This document shows, in pieces, positions 55,880 through 64,000 of a stretch of DNA of 64,000 nt. The notes beneath the pieces were generated by a model. It ran no database searches, had not been told where the DNA came from, and was given only the letters and a program-made list of their open reading frames with translations. The translations under genes and the position numbers were made by a program. The DNA comes from Pomphorhynchus laevis (taxonomy: Eukaryota > Acanthocephala > Palaeacanthocephala > Echinorhynchida > Pomphorhynchidae): positions 120,063 through 184,062 of the forward strand of contig WNNJ02001791.1 in assembly GCA_012934845.2 (NCBI GenBank). The letters are read 5' to 3'. Position 1 is the first letter of the stretch. Every line of letters starts with the position of its first letter.

Positions 55880-56940
55880 AAAGATAGAATAAATATTTAC
55901 AAGCATCAAATTTGTAAATTTATTATGATTTATTAATTTATGAAAATTAAATTTATAATTAAAATTATTAAATTGCATGTCTTTTACAAATTACATGATC
56001 ACCCATAATTGAATAATTTGTGTATCAATATCTTAATAAACAGCTTAATAAAAAATAACTTAATAAATAAAATAATTTAATATAAATAACTTAGTAAATA
56101 TTCGTTTTGTCAGCAATATCATTAACAATAAAATAAACATGGAATGTCGGAAATATAAAGACTTACTTTGATTCAATGCAAATTTATGCATTAATATTAA
56201 TTTTCGCCTGGTGACGCTTTGCTGACAAAAAATTAGTTATTTGCTGATTAAATTTTGTTGATTTTTGATAATTCGAATGTGTGAAATTACAAATGTAGAA
56301 CCAGTAGTTTGCTAAAATAGTAGTTTGCTAAACTCCGAAAGGGTAGTGAAACTCCCTTTTTATTATTAGTTCATTTACTCATATGACGAATTTGTTCCAA
56401 ATAAATTATATTAAAACATTTAAATTGTTAGAAATTTGAAAATGACAATATAAATCTATAATTTGATATGACAATTTCAAATATGTAAATTTTTATTTTC
56501 ATAAATAGCAAATAATCAATATAAATATTGATAATTCAACAATATGAAATGATCTCTAGTTGATTAGATCGTTGAAACTATATCCGCTATTTTTTATCTA
56601 CAAAATTATTTCAGTTATTTTTTATTGGGCTATAAGAAATACCAAATTTGGCTAAATTGTTTTCCCGGTAATATAACCACTGCCAGAAATACTAAAACTT
56701 TGTATTATTGATATCAATAATATCAATTTTTTGATAATATCTTATAATTATTTCTTATTTATCTTTATTGTAAATTGATAAATAGTATACCATACTTATA
56801 CTCAGTTATCTGATCTGATTTATTTTATGGAAATTCATTTTAATCTTAACAGAATTAACACTAAATCCATTTATGTAGAAATATTCAACAACAACGATTT
56901 TCTTAAATAAAATTAAACGACAGGATAAATAAAGGGAAAA
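55880..56940. other. AT-rich stretch with family Q motifs
   Basis: TTTTCCCGGTAATATAAC...AGAAATACTAAAACTTTGTA (56663-56705) and ACTCAGTTATCTGATCTGAT (56799) belong to repeat Q. Nothing else is supported. Confidence 0.45.
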
Positions 56941-56950
56941 CAAAGAACAG

Positions 56951-57290
56951 TCAACCAGTAAGTAACACGTCAAAAACAATTGTGACGGTACCATCCATAG
57001 TAGTATTCATCAAAGTCACGGCCACGAATCCAGTGGGATCAGATCCCTCCAGCCAATCCAACACGCCGCTTTTTACTGAACCACCCGGGGTTTTCACCCA
57101 TTCCCGAAGAGTCCAATCGAGGCTGACTATGCTGGGTAAACGAGAGACGAAGAGCTTGAGAAACCTTAGTCTTTGCTCTGGGGGACGTCCTCTAGAAAAA
57201 AGACTAATCCCGAGGTATCCCAAGTGCCCCAGAGGCGCACCTTAGTTTTCCCTTTCAATGCCAGATGCTGGATCCGTTTCAGGGCACATA
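56951..57290 (-). mobile_element. LINE fragment, RT C-terminal part
   Basis: On -: GHLGYLGISLFSRGRPPEQR, SRLPSIVSLDWTLREWVKTP, EGSDPTGFVAVTLM. The YLGI block is the usual post-catalytic motif 7 of LINE RTs. The segment parallels 59100-59420, where APLGYLRYLGIVFFSR and DLDPSGPEAVKV remain, so the two are copies of one family. This one has a single open frame of 90 codons. Confidence 0.65.
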
Positions 57291-57426
57291 GAAATATTCA
57301 GCATATTGCTATTGTGTAAAGCATAACCAAGAGGGATATGAAAAGCATAAAAAAGTATAAAATCTTGTACATGCATAAACGTGTATAACGAATATTGATG
57401 TTTCTATCAATTGCCGCAAAAATAAA

Positions 57427-57640
57427 CGTGTATAGGCATGACAATGTTGAAACAAATAGCAAGGTTTCCAACTTATACTTGATAAATAGAATAAGACTTG
57501 TCGATGTGTCATAACCAGTTCCTTACAGTCATAGACACGAGAATGTTGCAACAAAAAGAAAGGTTTCCAACTCATATTTGATAAATAAAATAGCACTTGT
57601 CGATGAGTCCCGACCACGTTCTTTGCGGTCATTTTCATTT
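57427..57640. repeat. 99-bp direct duplication
   Basis: AATGTTGAAACAAATAGCAA plus GGTTTCCAAC...GATAAATA..ATA..ACTTGTCGATG at 57444-57516 recurs at 57543-57614. The copies differ at roughly one base in eight. Confidence 0.8.
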
Positions 57641-57649
57641 CATAGTCAT

Positions 57650-59090
57650 GTTCTAATCATTTCATTGTAGATCACACAACAAAAGACCATAGTGGTTTAT
57701 ATCAGGTGCCTCTTATTATTGTAGGGCGAATAATAAATTACTAGAATTACTTAAATTTATAGTTTTACATAATTACTTATGTAAAACTATTTGTACATAT
57801 AAACATATTTGTTCATAAGCATATGTCGAAACAAACTCTTGCTTTCAATGCAATTAAAACAAATTAAATTTATTAACTTTACTTAATTATAATTGATTAT
57901 AATTAATTATTAATAATTAATTTTTCAACAAAGATACTTAATATTTTGATTTTTAGTTTAAATTTTAACCTTTCGGCCAAGATTAAACCTTTTATTTATA
58001 TACATTTTAAGTAAAAATTCTGGAATATAGCAATAATATAACAATAATGAAACAAATAAGTTTGTTAAGAATATCTTAATAGCTTACCTATTTGATATTT
58101 TACTACCCAATTTTAGAGTTACTTTACTAAATTATAAAAAATTCAAGTTTTTATTATAAATCCACGCAAAAAATATTATTTTCAAATGTTTAATTTTTAT
58201 TAAAATCAAATATTAAACTATATTAAATTTGTATTTACTAAAAACACGATAGTATATTTATAAAATATACTTTAAAATTTGTGTAATTTACCCAGAATAG
58301 ACAAAATTAAAAATCAAACTTAAGAAACTCACTTGTGTTACTATTGACCTTTTTTGATCTTCTAGACAAGTTAGTAATTCTCAATAAGATGAATAATTTC
58401 ATTTGGTACTCTTGTGTCATTGTAGCCAATACTATTGTGTTTAATGGAATGAATTTGTTGTTTTTGCGAATCTTCTGATTTGCCCTTTTAGTCAATGAAT
58501 AATGATATTCATTTAGATTGAATTTCAATCAATCACATCAGCAAATGATTGGTCAAACAAATATGTTGCCAGCAATTTTTACAACTTTTCGTGGACGAAA
58601 ACGAATTGTAATTATTTTTAAACAGCTCGTGCGCACTCAACTCTTCACGGTGGCTGTGACATTTAACATCTTATTTCAAGTGCATTGCTTCATTTAAATT
58701 ATCGCGAATGGCAATTATTAGTTTGTTTCTTCAATATAACATCATTAGGAATATTGCCAGTTTAAAATTTGAATTTGTTATAAAAAATAAAAATTATTTT
58801 AAATAGGAAAATTGTAAATTACGAATTTTTACTCTTAAAAGACATTTTTAATTTCTTTACATAATTTTAAAAAACATTCATAAATAGGTTTTGTAATTCA
58901 ATAAAAAACTGATTAATTTTTACAATCAATTGAGCTAAGAAAAATATACCAAATATAATTGATTATGATATATTTCTATAATAAAAAAGATTTTGTTAAA
59001 TATTACAAAAACCGTTAGAACACATCACAATAAAAAAAGTTACATGATAATAATTCTTCTTTATCGTATTTTTTAACCAGAATATTTATG
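57650..59090. other. AT-rich stretch, no gene accepted
   Basis: A less AT-rich patch at 58560-58700, with a CCAAT-like ACCAATCA on -, and a following open frame on - (58528-58307, ending near GTGAGT) could be a gene start. There is no in-frame ATG near its beginning and no recognisable protein, so it is not called. Confidence 0.3.
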
Positions 59091-59099
59091 TCTTATTAT

Positions 59100-60640
59100 A
59101 CACCTTCACGGCCTCAGGTCCAGAGGGATCTAAGTCCCCAGCCGCACCAGCACGACGCATTCCTACTCAATCATTCCAGGTATCTCAACCCTCAAGAGTG
59201 CAGTCGAAGCAGACTGTGGACGGTAATATCGAGATTAAGTATTTAGTACTTAATATTTAGTATTAATATATTATACTAAATATATTATACTAAAATATAA
59301 TATATTAATACTTAATATCCTTAGTATTTGCTCTGGCGGACGTCATCTAGAGAAGAATACGATCCCTAGATATCTCAAGTACCCCAAAGGCGCACTTTGG
59401 CATGCGCATACAATGACTGATGCTGTGGGCTTGTTTAAGAGCCCACCTAGCTCTCTTCAGGATACGTTTAAGTCTATCCAGATCAGCTTACGCAGACCAG
59501 TTCACCGTAATGATTAACCCAGATATTTTACTCGACTCGTTAAGATAGAGAGTGGTTGAGACTCCAAAATAAAAAAGAGGGGCAAACAGTGCTAGTCTCT
59601 TAAGTTTTATAATATGGCAGGTGCGCCATGAGCGATTTTTGAAGATTAAAATAGGATTGGAAGGGGTAAGTTGGTTCTTTTATCTAAAAAAGAAAGGACT
59701 GATGTCAGAGACTATATATTTGCACCTGCGTCCAGAAAGCAGAGATGTGGTATCATCAGCGTATATTACGATATGTTGTTCACGTTTAAAGGCTTTGAAG
59801 AGAACAATGGAGACTGCAATGTATAAGACAGGATAAAGAGGAGAGCTTTGAGGCACGCCTGTAATAGGGTAGAACTGAAGTGCATCAGGATCGTCTTCAT
59901 AATTGAACCGCTTGGTGCATAGCAATATATCCACACTATTAACAATTTTCGTAGGCAGCTCGAGTGACCTGAGAGAGGAGATAACGAAGGGAATTGAGAT
60001 GTGGTCAAATGCAGCAGAAAAGTAATGAAAGACAGCCACAGCAAGCTGATGACTGTTATCATGACAAAACAGATGCACTTCACCAATTGCTGAATGGATC
60101 GAGCGCCCTTAGACAAACCCATGAAAACTCGGTTGGATTAGGTTACGCCTACTTAAATGGTTGAGGATTCTACGTGCAAGTGCTTTTTCCTAGATGGAGA
60201 TGAGGGTATTTTGAATCGAAATGGGCAGTAGGTCTTTGGGACATGAAACCAATTTTTTAGGTCAAAATATACGTCGGTTATTATTAATCCCGGCTACATC
60301 GAACGGTGACGCTAAAAGCATTGTCATGGCAACTTCTCTTCTTTGATCGGCTATTAAAAGCTGACAAACGTGAGAAAAAAGTGGTACGACCTCTATAGGT
60401 GATCAAAAGGATTCCAGTAGCTAGCGAAGAGAGGTAGGAATTAAATTCGGTCAAACTCTCATTCCCTATCCTGGGGAAGAGGTGGATAGGTGCCAGAAAG
60501 AAGGTCACTCTGATAGGATCAAGGTGAAACCTCCTTCTAATCAACGTATATTTCTCTAGCCGCCAGCATATTTGGTCATGCGAGGTGATCAGCTGTTGGT
60601 GCGACTGCTCAGCGCAGATGAGTATTAACAACCACATCCT
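59100..60640 (-). mobile_element. LINE (Jockey/R1/I-like grade), RT region
   Basis: On -: LPISIQNTLISI.EKALARRI then LNHLSRRNLIQPSFHGFV (60215-60110), VFHYFSAAFDHISIPFVISS (about 60030), ITGVPQSSPLYPVLYI (59860) and IVIYADDTTSLLS (59770, YADD intact). Then APLGYLRYLGIVFFSR (59395). The upstream part (60637-60284) is open but not assigned. Breaks seen include TAG within SI.EK, TAA within FV.GR, and TGA in the YLGI-side tail. The segment 59240-59320 contains an AT-rich insert. The clade is not fixed. Confidence 0.75.
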
Positions 60641-60649
60641 ATGTAGCAG

Positions 60650-61080
60650 TAATATGTCGAAAAGTGAATTTGTTGTAGGGTAATGGTTCGTGAATAAGCA
60701 GAGTGCTGCATTAATTCAACAACCAGTTCTGCCGTTGAAGTCACCGAGTAAATGTCATAGCCGCTACCTAAAATTCAGTCCAGGAGGTCAGGGTTCTTGT
60801 GAATTTCCCTGGCCTAATATAATTCCCCGGCCGGATGTAGACATTGGCTATATGTAAATTATATTTGCTCCGCTTATATTTATTTATTTTAATTTAAAAA
60901 TTTTAAATTTTAAGAATATTCTAGGAATTATATATTAGAGTTTTGTATAATTGAATGATGACGTATTAACGGCCGTAGTTATTCAAATCATCTGTAAAAT
61001 CATAAGACGAATTGATCAGGACAACAAAATTGATAGAGCGATTGGGACAGATATAAATAAGTCGCTTTTAAAGCATGGAT
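60650..61080. other. Unassigned
   Basis: The GC-richer part (60650-60840) is probably more of the same LINE, 5' on -. No motif is secure. Confidence 0.3.
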
Positions 61081-61084
61081 TTAA

Positions 61085-61245
61085 AAAATAAAAAATAGCT
61101 TGTTTTTAATTGGAACATCATATTTTTATATTTCGCTTAATAATTCAGAATGCTAGCTATCAACAATTAGTTTCTAACGACGCTAGCAGCGGCTAGCGAA
61201 ATATAAAACCGAATTTTTGTTTTATTGATCCTGCTTCCATATTCC
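61085..61245. repeat. Head-to-head pair with hammerhead-like cores (pair E)
   Basis: Right arm on +: CTAACGA (61174-61180), C, GCTAGC (61182-61187), loop AGCG, GCTAGC (61192-61197), GAAA (61198-61201). Stem II is a perfect 6 bp, and the box differs from CTGANGA by one base. The left arm on - keeps CTGAATTATTAAGCGAAATATAAA, with stem II lost. The arm tails (ATATTTCGCT ... AACAAAAATT) are inverted relatives. Confidence 0.55.
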
Positions 61246-61249
61246 AAAA

Positions 61250-62620
61250 ATTAAACAATATCATTAATCAAAATAAAAGGGATTATCTAAAGCTAAATTT
61301 ATGATTTATTTTCTAAAATAATTTCGTTATTCAATTAATTTGTTAATACATTTATCGCGTAATATCAAAATTAAAATATTAGGCCTATTTGCTAAAAGAG
61401 GGAGAAGAATGTACTTTTATTCTTAATAAAATTTATCAAGTAATTTATTTCGGATAAAGTTTGAGTATGTATAACAATGAACTGTATTCGACAGTTTATT
61501 TGAACATTTTGCAAATGTTCAAATAATACATTATAATACAGTTCATAATACTGACCGAGATATCGCAACGCATCCGATATCTCATCCTGATTGAAACAAG
61601 CCTAAAATAATGACTAAATTCGCATTGCTATATATATGAATAAATATTCATATATTATAGAATAATATAATAATATTTATTCTAATATTAGAATAAATAT
61701 TCTAATATATTTGAGATAAAATTACCGAAAACTAATTTTTGACAAAATGCTATACGCCAAAAGTAAATATTCTAGCTGGTTTTTAGTCCTCTGTTTCAAA
61801 CAAAAGTTTGATTATTTTCAACGCATAATGACATATATTATATATCTTATGTATAAGATATATAATATATATCCGAATAAAGGATTAAAATTAAAATTTA
61901 GAATAAAAAAGTTTAAAATTAAAGGCGACTTGGATAAATTTGAACGCTTATCACAGGCCAGAACAAATTCATATAATATAATCTTAAAATGACTCAGCTA
62001 AAAATATACTTTAAATTAAAATATGCCATCTTTAAAAAGAGGCAGTTATAATTGGGCTACTGTAACATCCCATTGGAACATCTTTAATTTGTCTAAAGAA
62101 GTTCCTATTTTTAAACAAATTATTTAAACAATTATAAATTATTAAATCATAATTTAATAATTTTTGATTTTATTTTGTAATAAGAACTTTTCTTTCAGAT
62201 GACCACGTTTTATTTAAAATAATTATTTGAAAAATTAGTTAAATAATTGTTTTTTAAATCAATTTTCCGTTAATTTTTATATAATTATAATTAAATAATA
62301 TTTGCACAACTGCATAGTTGATAGTTTTTTTCAATTGGGTCTTATATTTTTAAGAATGTTAAATCGAATGCTTGTTTTATCTATCATGTCATCTTCAACT
62401 TAGATCCAGCACTTTGAAATCGCCGAATCAATCGTTTATAGGATGAAAAATCAGAGCTGTAATCACATATTGCAGATAAGATAATAATTAGATAATAATC
62501 ACGCTATTCTGATTCTTTGAATGTCACGCCTTTATTCTTATAATTTTAGCATTTTCTTATTTTTCCAAATGCTCCATAGAATGTTTTAGAACTAATATTT
62601 ATGTAAAATTAATCAATTCG
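61250..62620. other. AT-rich stretch, nothing recognised
   Basis: No supported gene is visible. An inverted AACATTTGCAAATGTT-type palindrome lies near 61501-61520. Confidence 0.4.
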
Positions 62621-62630
62621 CTAAATCAAA

Positions 62631-63690
62631 TCATATTGATTAACTCCCTCTTATAATATTCTGTTGCTATCAATTGGGGATTTACAAATTATCGATAAAA
62701 TTTGTTTATCGATGGTTTTTATTAAATACGTGTTTATTTAAATGTCACTAATAATCTATGTTTAGTTTTTATCACCTTCACATATGCGATTTGATTACAA
62801 TCTATAGTGATATAATTAAATATTTATCTAAATCAATTTATCTAATCAAAACTTGTAAATAAAATTATCAGCAACAAACACTACAGCAATTTTCAGTTTA
62901 TAACTGACTTTGTTTATAAATATAAATAATTAATATTTATCAATCAATTTAATCGATTGTGTTTATCAATTGTAAATACAAACACTGATTTGTTTAATTA
63001 AAACTCATATTGATTAACTCCCTATTATAATATTCTGTTGCTATCAATTGGGGATTTACAAATTATCGATAAAATTTGTTTATCGATGGTTTTTATTAAA
63101 TACGTGTTTATTTAAATGTCACTAATAATCTATGTTTAGTTTTTATCACCTTCACATATGCGATTTGATTACAATCTATAGTGATATAATTAAATATTTA
63201 TCAAAATCAATTTATCTAATCAAAAATTGTAAATAAAATTATCAGCAACAAACACTACAGCAATTTTCAGTTTATAACTGACTTTGTTTATAAATATAAA
63301 TCATTAATATTTATCAATCAATTTAATCGATTGTGTTTATCAATTGTAAATACAAACACTGATTTGTTTAATTAAAACTCATATTGATTAACTCCCTCTT
63401 ATAATATTCTGTTGCTGTCAATTGGGGATTTACAAATTATCGATAAAATTTGTTTATCGATGGTTTTTATTAAATACGTGTTTATTTAAATGTCACTAAT
63501 AATCTATGTTTAGTTTTTATCACCTTCACATATGCGATTTGATTACAATCTATAGTGATATAATTAAATATTTATCTAAATCAATTTATCTAATCAAAAC
63601 TTGTAAATAAAATTATCAGCAACAAACACTACAGCAATTTTCAATTTATAACTGACTTTGTTTATAAATCATTAGTATTCATCGGTCAAT
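62631..63690. repeat. 374-bp satellite-like tandem repeat, about 2.8 copies
   Basis: TCATATTGATTAACTCCCTC starts at 62631, 63005 and 63379, exactly 374 bases apart each time. By eye the units differ at only a few positions over their full length. The third ends near 63680 after the ACTGACTTTGTTTATAAATC block. Each unit holds a short inverted repeat (ATCGATAAA..TTTATCGAT). No coding frame or ribozyme core was seen. Confidence 0.95.
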
Positions 63691-64000
63691 TTATCAAAGA
63701 GAACCGATCAAATAATAACTATATTTTGAGGAACTATAATTTTCGAACTTCTAAACGCAATTCCAAAATCCAAGTAAGTGACTATTTTTAACCGCTATCG
63801 TAAAAATTATATATGATTAATACATGAATTCGAGAATAACCTAAAATGAAAATATATTTGTTCCATTAGCACATACATTAGTGCATTAGACGTCGTAATC
63901 TGCAATCTTGATAAATGTCATTTCAATCAATTATTTAATTATCAATATGTTATCAGTTTATCTATTTATTTATTTTATAAATAAAATAAATAAATAAAAT

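Noticed and set aside
57594-57625. CGATGAGTCCCGAC as a hammerhead core
   Set aside because: It lacks CTGANGA and has no GAAA after a stem.
58307-58528. Exon on - ending at GTGAGT
   Set aside because: No in-frame ATG near the start, no acceptor, and the protein is not recognisable.

Overview
Eukaryotic, almost certainly invertebrate-animal, nuclear DNA. The background is very AT-rich and intron-bearing, with GT-AG splice sites, and repeats dominate it. No single marker fixes the phylum. The mix of Penelope-like elements with hammerhead motifs, CR1/L2/RTE LINEs and LINEs with a restriction-like endonuclease (RLE) suits a flatworm, cnidarian or similar invertebrate.

Host genes are few and split into small exons. 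The clearest is a two-exon TFIIH subunit 5 gene (TFB5/GTF2H5) on + (30532-31793); its first exon is only 35 coding bases. A four-exon gene model of unknown function, with every intron in phase 1, lies on - (7552-8748). Low-confidence host remains are a decayed nuclear-receptor-like zinc-finger region (9530-10005) and a 5S-rRNA-like fragment (55801-55875).

Mobile DNA by region. 0-6.3 kb: Penelope-like fragments, hammerhead-like inverted pairs and a 486-bp insertion with a permuted hammerhead core and a 12-bp target duplication. 8.8-15.4 kb: a Penelope-type end, dispersed repeats, a 92-bp satellite and an RLE LINE fragment. 18.5-28 kb: two fossil Ty3/gypsy-type LTR elements on opposite strands, a CR1 LINE, and a second LINE whose 5' part is duplicated. 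28.6-39.4 kb: four RLE LINE copies on -, from two families, with the TFB5 gene among them. 39.5-48 kb: a 15-bp minisatellite, an ORF1/endonuclease LINE fragment, an RTE (Rex3-like) LINE and an L2-like LINE. 48-53.3 kb: a 311-bp tandem pair carrying type I hammerhead ribozymes, a Penelope-like element with its end, and a third hammerhead copy. 54-61.3 kb: two further hammerhead-like inverted pairs and two related LINE pieces. 62.6-63.7 kb: a 374-bp satellite.

The most interesting theme is hammerhead-like RNA cores in several arrangements: tandem type I units, permuted cores closed by a covarying stem, and head-to-head inverted pairs. They lie beside Penelope-like reverse transcriptase remains. 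This agrees with the published links between Penelope-like elements or retrozymes and hammerheads. The permuted family with a tRNA-like box, and the recurring head-to-head arrangement, are what I would examine first. The long stretches between named features are AT-rich and hold nothing I can support.
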